In this document: positions 8,001 through 16,170 of the stretch, piece by piece | Numbering within the stretch: the first letter of the stretch is position 1 | How the letters are laid out: every line of letters starts with the position of its first letter | Virus record (IMG/VR): IMGVR_UViG_3300003878_000004 | Span: 1-25,851 of that record | Strand: one strand, 5' to 3' | DNA length: 25,851 nucleotides | From: a virus | Translations under genes and position numbers: made by a program | The notes under the pieces: generated by a model | What the model was told of the DNA's origin: nothing | The model's input: only the letters and a program-made list of their open reading frames with translations | The model's database searches: none

Positions 8001-8877
8001 CTCCAGCTGCCTCGGCTGCATCGGATAAAGCGTCGATCTCTTCATAAGTACGTGCCCTAATTCTAGCCCCAGTCGTATACTCTACAATAGTATCGGCTAT
8101 AATTGGATAGGTGTCTCCTGCACCGGACCAAGCCCAGTTCTCCAAGTTATCTTTAGTAAGACCAGATAATTTAAAGTCATCCAAGGCTAACTCAACGATA
8201 CCGTCAGAACCTACACCAATGTGCTGGATACTTGTGCCTGTTAAAAGAATACGTATATGTGCTTTAGACTTACCGTATACGTTAGTAGGATCAAAATTAG
8301 GAGAGTAGTCAGGAAAGTCTAATCGCTCCCGCCACTTCTGAACAGCAAGCTCAAAGGTAGTCTCTACCCAGTTAGTTCCGTCAAAGACACGATAGACATC
8401 TACGCCAGAAGAATTATCTCTCCACGGTAAATGCACGTAGTCTGGCGCAGTGTCAGAAGCGACAATGGTGAATATATTTGCTTCTACACTCGTACGTACT
8501 GCATCCGATACTGTGTCTGTAATATCAGCTAAGTCTACCCGTCCGTCTACTAACTCGTGATATAGCATTAGGGCGTGTTTAGCCTGATTGTCCAAGTTAG
8601 GTCGAGTAATGTTAGACCCGGCAGAGAAGGATGTGTACATCTGTGTTTTAGGCACAGTACGCGCAATCTCTACAACATCTCCAACAACAAGCCTATTGAT
8701 TAGCAGCTCTGTGTCACTTATCCAACTAAAGTCATTGTAGTAGGCTGGATTACCTGCCCCGTCAAGGGCGTCGTTAATTCTCACAGTCACATGATCGCGA
8801 GAAAGAATACCTAGAGCAAAATTAAGTGGGAACGTAGCTTGTCCCTGATAGGTAGTTCTAATAATTGAAAGGGCCAA
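5002..8877 (-). CDS. Tailspike with T7 tail-fibre N-terminus and enzymatic domains
   Basis: This 1291-aa receptor-binding protein is more than twice the length of T7 gp17 (553 aa). Residues 1-125 match the T7 tail-fibre anchor (start ALSIIRTTYQGQ, then YTSFSAGSNITRPNLDNQAK). Residues 205-545 look like an SGNH/GDSL hydrolase: strand ILLTGTSI with Ser216, and block-V-like DDETHFSN with Asp518 and His521, interrupted by a probable beta insertion at 350-430. Residues 590-785 look like a beta-sandwich ending MDNLYYQ. Residues 797-1090 begin with DFGARGDDPT and DDGPAIQAAIDYL, typical of pectate-lyase-like beta-helices. The C-terminus is beta-rich. It should bind and degrade or deacetylate surface glycan. 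The start is TTG with AGGAGG five bases before. Confidence 0.88.
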   Translation of the reverse strand: MALSIIRTTYQGQATFPLNFALGILSRDHVTVRINDALDGAGNPAYYNDFSWISDTELLINRLVVGDVVEIARTVPKTQMYTSFSAGSNITRPNLDNQAKHALMLYHELVDGRVDLADITDTVSDAVRTSVEANIFTIVASDTAPDYVHLPWRDNSSGVDVYRVFDGTNWVETTFELAVQKWRERLDFPDYSPNFDPTNVYGKSKAHIRILLTGTSIQHIGVGSDGIVELALDDFKLSGLTKDNLENWAWSGAGDTYPIIADTIVEYTTGARIRARTYEEIDALSDAAEAAGDLSSPFNRNGPAALITVPRLQSWEYRVKDAIIAAAARGQCPNTYWDCDGTNSRKSPAGVLEGRKVSIVGITSGATTTIELEAGHAVEVGNRFVCSVPTDGKFSKLAGVVRSVNGNLVTCLYDSTGKDNVTGGTFEVLDVTTTLGMKRFNWAVFSHYVWAYGDVSDPVLMYMSQPARIAASDTTGVNELQQINYCQALAAKFLGGTVCDLEKMLDPDVSELTLQTDDETHFSNIENRLKAAGLLASWLRGDSAGVTDLDQIFKFRDTAGTTDGSMLYYNAQSDEWKAYDELINRVYVRQETFEGSTTLEDRGYTVVNPGATVSGGRLNLTAVPQASTFVPSVGVTDAIFGTSVAFTDRDAFISETGVTETTFLSLNSGASTIVASLAFISSGGRPASVVLRVRDGGTNHKRTVRLPDAASLEYVDYSIEVRQPDTGLSNGSFVVMANGVEIAAYRGGSSFEEIDLVKFGLFNNTASVVNSVRMDNLYYQRANRFIPKVTSLGDPFTATPEDFGARGDDPTFDDGPAIQAAIDYLQEIGGTLKLLPKTYHTAQTLYQTGNCNWYGSASTSDVSASSTLPGDPDGCIKAIAALDKMLVVKAASLGEQIYEVRMQGVGLQGNFLAASGLHASSINSGHFSEMYADRFTEEAWRFDDGNGKISVDCYLSQFRYNATNNAAFADSNGLVLDSDPEIRAGVTNFYVDQVKGITPNGNGLVVGDVDGTGLYRIQSKFEVLGSRRAYTSDGTLIVDTNGDPVRHRGSRKNFVYYYGGDMIVRQGGFINLFGVNSEPTNITNEGGRVTYVSLTDRNNGASYDSLSYLMEDRFQLELALRNKSITNAAIDANYGAIQVPAARFTTTGPQSALWSIQPNVRWDTGRLKGLRLCYIMDGTGDADLVAEVRTTSLGQGFGGSTLYQRVVSSSVPSTGTLAEAYIDLTDLPYTEGDNIVVRLTRNGDTDTGDAILYLFGASLEYEGNGPRSDGGKNFDNSPMKLPDIRTAALPA

Positions 8878-8898
8878 TCAAGCCTCCTAGTTAAGTAA

Positions 8899-8922
8899 AG
8901 TAGGCGCAGTATTACGCCTACT
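8899..8922 (-). other. Intercistronic hairpin after gp16-like gene
   Basis: A perfect 8-bp stem, AGTAGGCG (minus strand, 8922-8915) with CGCCTACT (8906-8899), closes an 8-base loop. It overlaps the stop codon of the upstream gene and is followed by TTTACTTAAC, which is too short a U-run for a strong terminator. The tailspike ribosome site follows within 20 bases. It may be a processing site or a mild attenuator. Confidence 0.55.
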
Positions 8923-11900
8923 CTTTGTTTCGTGTTGCAATACCTTTAGTCATTTCACCATACAAGATCGTGTTTGCAAAAGGCGTCACGCGCAGTGCAG
9001 CCATATCAGACCCGTCTGCCGTACCTGCCGCTGCTTTAGCTAGAGCGCCCGGAAGACGAATAGCATCGTTAGCAAAAGACAATACAGGAGGGGTTACCTC
9101 TGAGTGAGGGCTGAACTGGTTAAAACGTTTATCCTCCAAACCTAGTACCGTCATAAGAGGATCGTAAACCATAGGTAAAAATCCTGTCATGTTGGAGTAG
9201 GCGAAAGCACGTTTAGCATGTTCTGCTTGAGACATATCTTTACCATCAACAGCAGCTCTAAGATTAGAAGCGACCATAGCTGTAGCAAAGGTCATACCGA
9301 CAGCTGCGTATGCCATAGGATCATTGTTCCTAAAGTGACGCACCATCTGCTTCTGAGTAGCTTGCATTGGGAATGTCTTTAGATGGGTCATAATAGAACC
9401 CCACCCAGTGTGCATCCACGCATCTTGTTCTCCGGCCATAGCCTTCTGAACAACTTGGTTGATGTTTCTGGTTATAGACGCAGCAAACGTATCCGCTAAG
9501 TCTGCATCCCATTCGTCCATCTTTAAAAGATTAACGTAGGTCTGCTTACCGCGAGTAGTAAGCTCAATGGTACCGTCTTGTATAAGACGCGCTATCCTTT
9601 CCAAATCCTGTACATCAATACCGTAGTCATTAAAAACCCGGTTAGATAGCTTCTCGGATATACCACCGACACTATCTAGGTCAGCCTTAGCCGCACGTAC
9701 AATACTGTCTGCAGCACCCAAAGCAGCAGTCTTTTGCTGGTGTGCCCTGATCTGGTTAAAAAAGCTGGTATAGCCCTGTAAGTAAGATGCGGTAGATATA
9801 CCTTCTTGGACTTTACCTGCAAAGGTAGCGCCCTCAATCTTACTTACTTCATCTAAATTGAGATGCTCCGCAAAGTGATGCTGATCTTGACCAATATCGC
9901 CCAACAAGTAACTAAGGTCATCAAGCAGGCGTTTATTACCCGCTTTGATCTCCTTGTCTACAAGAGAGAGTGGACCACGGGTGTACCAGCCTTCTAGGCC
10001 ATGCTGTACAATAGTAGCCCCGGTCTCTCCGAGTTGAGTAAGGCCTAGCTTATTAAGCCACGCCAAGTTGACTAATCTTTTTGCTGTAGCCACACCCGCG
10101 CCTTGTTCAGAAGGCTCACCACCGTTAATCTTGGAATAACCTTTGGTAGCGCCACCGTCAAAAGCAGTAAACATAGCCTCAAGTTCTCCTCGCGGGGTAA
10201 TCTCTTCCCCTAAAGACCGCTGTTCGGCATGAATAGCAGAGATGATCTCTTTACGCTGTGCCCGGTTGGTTATGCCTTGTCGTGCAAGGGCACTAGACCC
10301 AGCGGCGCGGCGGGTATATCGGTGCCAGTCAGTGTCTAAGTTCTTTGAAAGTAGGTCTACTAACTGCAACTCTGTACCATCAGGCAGCTTAAAGGAGGTC
10401 TCCATATCAAGCTCGTTACGTCCTTTAGCAAAGCCTTCTTTAGCCCGCTCAGATTGATCGTTAACAAGACGAGACATAATCCCCTCTACTTCTTCCCTAG
10501 ATAAAGCACTGTGGTTTAAAGCGTCTTCAAGAAATTCACGGCCATCCGCCTGCAGCAATGATACGACGCTCATGTCAATCTCCGCTTCTTTAAGCTGGCT
10601 GCGGCGTAGAACAGCATGTGCAATAGCATCTGCATCCTTGCCCGCAGCCATACCCGCATTACGGTAGCCCTCGGCTAAACCTGCTTCCATAGCCTTACGT
10701 GTTGCAGTAGGGTCACTGGAGGCGCGTATCATGGCACCAATTTTAGGTCCCCATACATACGGGGTATAGTGGTCACTTAATCCAGCGATGTCTTCGAAGC
10801 CATCTACTTCTCGGCCACGGCCTCTGCCATGATCGTTGAGTATAGCCCGACTTTCTCTTGCCGCGTTATCGTATCCGTCAGCTGCAAAAACAACATGGCG
10901 ATTACTACCTCTATTTCTACCATGGAGACGTGCATTACGTTCTAACATTACCTCTCTAAAGAACTGCTCTTTACCTGCGTTAGACACGCCCTGTCCGGCA
11001 ACAATAGTATTCCCGGTTTCTCTGGCCCAGTCCTGCATAGCAGTTCTGGTACTGTCGAGTTGAGTTTGTATCTTACGTACGTAATTTTCTTGTAAAACGG
11101 ATGCAGTAGCCTTTCCGCGAAGATACCCGGAGGGGCTTTCAAACACTGTTTGTCCTAGCCAGTTCATAACGGCTGACTTGCTGTTGTACATTTTGGACTG
11201 CATACCAGTACCTACTACAGTAGCCCACTTAGAGTTAGACATCTTCTGTAAAACACTGTCTGCCTCTTCGGCCCGTCGATCATAAAAACCGCTGTCGTGG
11301 TTAAATCTGTGTGCCTTGTCGATCAGCTCTGCCTGCTCAGTACTCATACGGCCCAGAGGGTCTACTAGGTTGCGTTCTGGTAGCCCTAATGGCTCCGGAG
11401 TAGTCTGACGTGCGCCGACGCTAGAACCCTCTCCCTGCAGCTCTGAGCCTTTAATAGGCATAGGTGTATCAGTGAGGGCTTCATCGGTCACATAGGGGTT
11501 TGCAGTAAGTTCTGGTGCATTATTAGCGATCTGGTCAGCATAGTTATCTGCTAGCCGTAAGAGACTTGCATTACCACCCTCTTTAAGAGCGGTACCGCCG
11601 CCGCCCAAGGCTGCTCCGCCCACTGTACCTAAAACGGTGTAGTTTATTAGGTCCGCCGCGTCACCACCCTCTCGGATGTATAGGTTAGCAGTACCTATAA
11701 GAGCGCCCGCTTGGGCACCTGCGTACCCGTTTTGCACTAAGGATTGCCCGATGCGGGCACCCCTAGCACCTAAGCCTGCTGCACGGAAAGCCGTAAAGCT
11801 ACTGGTACCGATCTTAGCTGCGCCGAAAGCGCCGCCAGAAGCAAACACAAGAGGCAAGTCTACGTCACCCAGCATAGCAGTAAATCGCGTTAGTCCGCCA

Positions 11901-12409
11901 AAATCTTGTAGGGCTATTATCTCTTGGTCGTCAAGGTCTAGTAATACCCTCGCTCTGGCACGTTCAGCCGCAGCTAGACTAGTGTTAGCCATGATGTCGC
12001 CGTGATACTTTCTAGGTATCCCTTCGAGAAGGGTATCTATGTGATCCATCTTGTCGTACTCTGGGTCTACGCCCTCTCCAGTACGATTAAACAGTGCGCC
12101 TAAGGATGCCAGATTGACATCTGTTTTCACGGCTGCTCTAAAAACAGAGCCTTTAACAGCTTTGTTTACGGCACTGTCGTCTTCTGACACTGCCAAGTTA
12201 TCTAATGTGAAGTCTGTAAAGGATAGACCTTCATCTACATTGCGTTTTAGTACGCCTGCGCCTTCATCTTCTATTTTACGTACGCCTGCATGTAGCACGG
12301 TGGTACGATGGCCTAGCGCCAAATTCTCTTTAAAACCTACTTGACTGGTAGCTCTTTTAATCTCGTCTTCACGAAACGTAGTATCAATTACTTGAAACTT
12401 GTCAGCCAT
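8918..12409 (-). CDS. Internal virion core protein (T7 gp16-like position)
   Basis: This 1163-aa protein is the third ejected core protein by position, just before the tailspike. Residues 170-275 are Gly/Ala-rich and hydrophobic, and another hydrophobic stretch lies near residue 1035 (YAAVGMTFATAMVASNLRAA), which suits insertion into the cell envelope. The C-terminal 130 residues, including TGFLPMVYDPLM and LRVTPFANTILYGE, look like the C-terminal region of T7-group gp16 proteins. No transglycosylase motif was found here, unlike T7 gp16 (1318 aa), where it is N-terminal. The ATG at 12409 was chosen because AGGAGA lies five bases before it. An earlier in-frame start at 12439 falls inside a hairpin. 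Confidence 0.85.
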   Translation of the reverse strand: MADKFQVIDTTFREDEIKRATSQVGFKENLALGHRTTVLHAGVRKIEDEGAGVLKRNVDEGLSFTDFTLDNLAVSEDDSAVNKAVKGSVFRAAVKTDVNLASLGALFNRTGEGVDPEYDKMDHIDTLLEGIPRKYHGDIMANTSLAAAERARARVLLDLDDQEIIALQDFGGLTRFTAMLGDVDLPLVFASGGAFGAAKIGTSSFTAFRAAGLGARGARIGQSLVQNGYAGAQAGALIGTANLYIREGGDAADLINYTVLGTVGGAALGGGGTALKEGGNASLLRLADNYADQIANNAPELTANPYVTDEALTDTPMPIKGSELQGEGSSVGARQTTPEPLGLPERNLVDPLGRMSTEQAELIDKAHRFNHDSGFYDRRAEEADSVLQKMSNSKWATVVGTGMQSKMYNSKSAVMNWLGQTVFESPSGYLRGKATASVLQENYVRKIQTQLDSTRTAMQDWARETGNTIVAGQGVSNAGKEQFFREVMLERNARLHGRNRGSNRHVVFAADGYDNAARESRAILNDHGRGRGREVDGFEDIAGLSDHYTPYVWGPKIGAMIRASSDPTATRKAMEAGLAEGYRNAGMAAGKDADAIAHAVLRRSQLKEAEIDMSVVSLLQADGREFLEDALNHSALSREEVEGIMSRLVNDQSERAKEGFAKGRNELDMETSFKLPDGTELQLVDLLSKNLDTDWHRYTRRAAGSSALARQGITNRAQRKEIISAIHAEQRSLGEEITPRGELEAMFTAFDGGATKGYSKINGGEPSEQGAGVATAKRLVNLAWLNKLGLTQLGETGATIVQHGLEGWYTRGPLSLVDKEIKAGNKRLLDDLSYLLGDIGQDQHHFAEHLNLDEVSKIEGATFAGKVQEGISTASYLQGYTSFFNQIRAHQQKTAALGAADSIVRAAKADLDSVGGISEKLSNRVFNDYGIDVQDLERIARLIQDGTIELTTRGKQTYVNLLKMDEWDADLADTFAASITRNINQVVQKAMAGEQDAWMHTGWGSIMTHLKTFPMQATQKQMVRHFRNNDPMAYAAVGMTFATAMVASNLRAAVDGKDMSQAEHAKRAFAYSNMTGFLPMVYDPLMTVLGLEDKRFNQFSPHSEVTPPVLSFANDAIRLPGALAKAAAGTADGSDMAALRVTPFANTILYGEMTKGIATRNKE

Positions 12410-12428
12410 GTGGCTCTCCTGTATAAGT

Positions 12429-12451
12429 GCCCCGGCCAATATGACCGGGGC
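12429..12451 (-). other. Intercistronic hairpin between core protein genes
   Basis: GCCCCGGTC (minus strand, 12451-12443) pairs with GGCCGGGGC (12437-12429), nine pairs including one G-U, around ATATT. It begins 6 bases after the upstream stop codon. The bases after it, ACTTATACAGGAGA, contain no U-run and include the next Shine-Dalgarno. It therefore seems to be a processing or stability element. The plus strand has only a weak TTTAAATT tail. Confidence 0.6.
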
Positions 12452-12457
12452 TTTAAA

Positions 12458-15400
12458 TTAACGTTCCGTAGGAACATCGTCTTTGTTGAACTTACTCTTG
12501 TAGCGATCTTTGTACTGCTGCCCGATAGAAGGTAAATCAAGCCATATAGGCTCGGATACACCACCCGTCTGTAGCTGCACCTGTGCATACACATCCCGGC
12601 CATCACCTACAATAACGAAGGGACGTACTCCAGTCAGTTTTGTCTGCAGCACGTCACCAACACTGTCAATGTCTTTACCAAACGGATTAAGGGCCTGCAG
12701 AAAGCTGGCCTTCGTCAGGAAAGAGTATTCAGGGTCTGTGGACAGTTCACGTAAATGATCCATAATGGCTTCGTTGGCCACGTCAGCTTTGTTGTACTTG
12801 CCAACCTCTGCACCAAAGAGCTGTTGCTTAATACCGTACCCCTCGTCCATACGAACAAAGCGGCCACCGACTAAATCGGTTCGGGCAGTAAGACGCTCAC
12901 GGGCACCATCTACTAAATACTTGGGATCAGCACCGGGCTGTAATCTAGCCATAGCAGTAACCTCCGCTTCCAGCCACCCCTGCAGCATCTCTGATGTCTC
13001 TGAGCTACGTAAGTAGTCTTCGTCACGATCACTTCGATTGAACTGGTCTCCCAGCTCTGCATCACTAAATATAATCTGGGCTAGTCCTACGTCAGTATTT
13101 CTAACAATACCACCAAAACCAAATCGCCCCTCAACAGCACGTTTAATGCGCTTCTGTGTATCTGCCCGCACCGTTATATCACCGGGATCAACATTACCAA
13201 TCAGAGCCTTAGACTGTGTGTAACGAACCATACCGTTCTGTACAGGAGAGTTTTCACCACCGCCTGCCGCTATAATAGCATCTGCAGTAACTCGGCTCTC
13301 GTTGTCTAGTAAAGTAGCTGCCACTAAGGGGTCAGACTTCTTTAGCCGGATATAGCTCTCAATTACCCCTTTAGCTTGGGTATTGATTTCCCCAGCGCCG
13401 TTTACTAACTCTCCGCGCAATGCAGCAGAGCTTTCCGCTTTAACCTGAGGGTCCACTAATCCTACGGACAAATAGTTTTGTTCCAGTGCTTGCCTAGTAA
13501 AGGCAGGAGCCTCTTCTTTAGACAGTTTACCAGAGGCAACGGCGTCGGATACTGTTTGTCCAACCTGATCGTTTATCATCTTAAAGGCACGTTCCTGTAG
13601 CTCCTTAGGAAGGGTTGGTACAGTATTCGTACTCGCAGCACGTTCGATACGTGATTGCTCGATCTGATAATCGTCATAGTTATCCAAAGCAGTATTTAAC
13701 TGTTTTGTTGCGTGGTCGATTAGACCGGAGTAGTTGAAGTCTGCTACAGCTATACCCTCTTTGGAGTAAAGTGAGGCTACCTCTCGTACATGATCTTGGG
13801 TTACTCTTTGGTAGTACTCCTCTGGCTGACCCGGCTGGGCCATATCCGCATCGAAGTTGTTCTGCAGTTCTGCAAACCGTGCGTCAGTAACTGCCTTAAC
13901 ATTACCCTTTTGCATAGCCGCTGCTTTATCGCGAACGGCCTGCATCTGGCTTTTTAAGTGATCTGCAGTAGCTTTCGTACGTTCCACTCCCAAGGCCTGT
14001 CTAGCCCGGTTAGATTGCAGTACATACTCCCTATCCGTAAGGCTACCCTCAGACAACTGTTTGTTCAAGTCCATCTGAGTAAATTGATACGCTTCGTAAG
14101 CCCGCATAGCTAATCGCTCAGAAGTGCGCTCTTTAAGCGCCTGAGCGGCCACAAGACGATCTTTAGGAGGAATAGCCCCTGCACCCCTAGCTTTGGCAAG
14201 GATGCCCTTAGCGTAAGGCTCAGTCTCTTCTCGCTTAGGAAGCACAGAGTAGTCTCTACCTGCATCAATCCATTTTTTAGCGTTGGCAGGACCAGCGTTG
14301 TATGCAATAGCTGCCGCCTCTACATCCCCGGCAGGCCAGTTAAGGCCCTCGTAACCAGAGGCTTCTCCGGACACCATAAGCGCCCAGTACTCTTTACCTA
14401 CTCGTGCTACGTCCTTAGGGTCCGTAATGTCTGCAGGCTCAATACCGTAACCGGGATCAGCAATAGTTGCAGGCATAACCTGATGGGTGCCTAACGCACC
14501 GACAGGGGAGACCGCATTAGGATCACCACCGCTCTCCATCTGCACCATCATAGGCTCAGTAAGGGCAGCAATAGTCTCGTAATCGTTCCGTAAGGCAGCT
14601 TCTTGTATAAGAACCGTATCACCCTCCTGCTCGTAACGCTGTGCGTCCTTGGCAGAAAGATATACCGCTTTGCCCTGTGCAGCAGTAACCTCTACGTTGT
14701 AAGCAGTAGCTGCAGTAACGTAGGCGTTTAAGGCATCTTCTGGAGAAAGCTCTCCATTTACAATACGGTCGATCACAGAGCTTTCCTCTTTGATCCAGTC
14801 CTCATTGACGCCCTTAGCCTGCTCCCGAAGGTAAGAGGCCTCTGCCCGCTTAATAGCAGACAGTTGCCCTACGTCTAGGTTGTCTAGTAAGCCCTGCTTC
14901 TGTAGTTTAGCATAGGCTTTAGGATTACCATTGTTAAACGCAAGTGTAATCCCATCCACTACAGCAGCTGTGCGCCGCGCTGTGGATAGCCCACCGGAGG
15001 GAGATAACTCGCCGCCAGCGGCATTGGAAAACAACTCGCTGTCTGCGGTATCGTCCTGAGACATAATGTCGATAGAGGTGGATAAAGCGCTGTAGGCTTT
15101 CCGCTCCTGATCGGCTAAGTGCATGGTCATATGTGACTGCACTAGCTGTGGCATTTGCCGCGTCATCTGCTCTCTAACCATAGCGCCTGTCGTAGGGTCT
15201 AGGTCTTTAATACTCTCTTCTAAGGCTGCGCCGTATTTAGAACGGAAGTCTTCTGGAGTATCTTCGTACCCGCCATCGCGAATAGCAGCTTGTTGTTGAG
15301 AAAGAATGGCGGCAGATGCAGTCTGTGCCTGCATAACTCTGTAGCCCTGTAGGGCAAACTTGTCGCCTTCCATCTCTACTTCGTCAAAGGTCTTGCCTTG

Positions 15401-15646
15401 TTGAAAAGCCACTTGACCTTCCATAACGTCACGCTCTCGTTTAGATGCGATCTGGTTACGAACCTCTTTACTGGTCCAGCCCTGTACCGCCTGTATTGTA
15501 CGTGCGGTGGTTGGGTTTAATACGCTAGCAGGTCCTTGTGTAGCAGAGCTAGTAACAGAGGGCGCTGTACGTGTAGTAGGTTGCACTGGAAGAGCGCCCT
15601 TTAGGCTATCCTGTACCTGATCTCTTCGAGATGTACCTTGTGTCAT
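12458..15646 (-). CDS. Internal virion protein with lytic transglycosylase domain (gp15 position)
   Basis: This 1062-aa protein occupies the gp15 slot but is longer than T7 gp15 (747 aa). Residues 365-490 form a soluble lytic transglycosylase domain: MESGGDPNAVSPVGALGTHQ holds the likely catalytic Glu371 followed by the G-x-x-G-x-x-Q-x-MPAT motif, and AIAYNAGPANAKKW at 447-460 is the second signature. The first 60 residues are Ser/Thr/Pro-rich. The rest is long, charged and helical with many Gln and Ala, as expected of an ejected core protein. It would open peptidoglycan during genome delivery. The start is ATG with AGAGGA upstream. The gene is 11 bases from its upstream neighbour. Confidence 0.88.
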   Translation of the reverse strand: MTQGTSRRDQVQDSLKGALPVQPTTRTAPSVTSSATQGPASVLNPTTARTIQAVQGWTSKEVRNQIASKRERDVMEGQVAFQQGKTFDEVEMEGDKFALQGYRVMQAQTASAAILSQQQAAIRDGGYEDTPEDFRSKYGAALEESIKDLDPTTGAMVREQMTRQMPQLVQSHMTMHLADQERKAYSALSTSIDIMSQDDTADSELFSNAAGGELSPSGGLSTARRTAAVVDGITLAFNNGNPKAYAKLQKQGLLDNLDVGQLSAIKRAEASYLREQAKGVNEDWIKEESSVIDRIVNGELSPEDALNAYVTAATAYNVEVTAAQGKAVYLSAKDAQRYEQEGDTVLIQEAALRNDYETIAALTEPMMVQMESGGDPNAVSPVGALGTHQVMPATIADPGYGIEPADITDPKDVARVGKEYWALMVSGEASGYEGLNWPAGDVEAAAIAYNAGPANAKKWIDAGRDYSVLPKREETEPYAKGILAKARGAGAIPPKDRLVAAQALKERTSERLAMRAYEAYQFTQMDLNKQLSEGSLTDREYVLQSNRARQALGVERTKATADHLKSQMQAVRDKAAAMQKGNVKAVTDARFAELQNNFDADMAQPGQPEEYYQRVTQDHVREVASLYSKEGIAVADFNYSGLIDHATKQLNTALDNYDDYQIEQSRIERAASTNTVPTLPKELQERAFKMINDQVGQTVSDAVASGKLSKEEAPAFTRQALEQNYLSVGLVDPQVKAESSAALRGELVNGAGEINTQAKGVIESYIRLKKSDPLVAATLLDNESRVTADAIIAAGGGENSPVQNGMVRYTQSKALIGNVDPGDITVRADTQKRIKRAVEGRFGFGGIVRNTDVGLAQIIFSDAELGDQFNRSDRDEDYLRSSETSEMLQGWLEAEVTAMARLQPGADPKYLVDGARERLTARTDLVGGRFVRMDEGYGIKQQLFGAEVGKYNKADVANEAIMDHLRELSTDPEYSFLTKASFLQALNPFGKDIDSVGDVLQTKLTGVRPFVIVGDGRDVYAQVQLQTGGVSEPIWLDLPSIGQQYKDRYKSKFNKDDVPTER

Positions 15647-15657
15647 TATCCGTCCTC

Positions 15658-16170
15658 TTATTTAGGTCTACTGTCTTTATAGGCTTGAAGGCCTGCTGTA
15701 CCTACAGCAGATAACAGTGCAGCAACACTAGGCTTAGGAAGGACCGTGTTATCTGTCTGAAATATCTGACTGACGTTGATATTAGTTCTCTGTTGGCCAA
15801 GGGCATTGTAAGCCCCCGCTGTGTTCTCTATACGGGCAAACTGAGCATTAAGCTCACTTCTCTTTAAGCCGCGCATAACGGCTGCAACAGAACCGCCAGC
15901 TACGCCAGCAGCTGCAGCAAAGGCTTCCGCCTGTCCTACATCCTGCATAGCCTGTAGCTGTACGGCCTGATCTGAACGCCTATTAGCGTTTCGTACATCA
16001 ATCTCTTGAAGAGTGGTCTTATTTCGCTGCAGGTTACTTGAAATGGCAGTAACCGTATTTCTATGGCGCTGCTGCTCTTTCTGTAACTTCTGTTGCTGAC
16101 CTCCAACGAGGAAGTCAGTAAATGGTGTGCCCATGTCGGACAAAAACTGTGCCGCGATAAGTGCTGACAT
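15658..16170 (-). CDS. Internal virion protein (T7 gp14-like)
   Basis: This 170-aa protein lies between tail tube B and the gp15-position protein, exactly where T7 has gene 14 (196 aa). It has an N-terminal helix, a Gln-rich charged middle (GGQQQKLQKEQQRHRN), an Ala/Gly-rich hydrophobic stretch at about 83-98 (AFAAAAGVAGGSVAAVM), and a second weakly hydrophobic stretch near the C-terminus (SVAALLSAVGTAGL). These match the look of gp14 proteins, which are ejected and thought to sit in the outer membrane. The ATG at 16170 overlaps the gp12 stop (TAATG) with AAGGAGA before it. An earlier in-frame start at 16209 lacks such a site. Confidence 0.8.
   Translation of the reverse strand: MSALIAAQFLSDMGTPFTDFLVGGQQQKLQKEQQRHRNTVTAISSNLQRNKTTLQEIDVRNANRRSDQAVQLQAMQDVGQAEAFAAAAGVAGGSVAAVMRGLKRSELNAQFARIENTAGAYNALGQQRTNINVSQIFQTDNTVLPKPSVAALLSAVGTAGLQAYKDSRPK

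Noticed and set aside
10761-10780. Promoter-like TTAAGTGACCACTATACCCC on the minus strand inside the gp16-like gene
   Set aside because: It shares TTAA and CCACTATA with the phage promoters, but the start base is C instead of G and -8 to -12 differ. Probably chance.
12410-12439. Upstream start extension of the gp16-like gene
   Set aside because: It would begin within the 12429-12451 hairpin without a ribosome site; AGGAGA precedes 12409.
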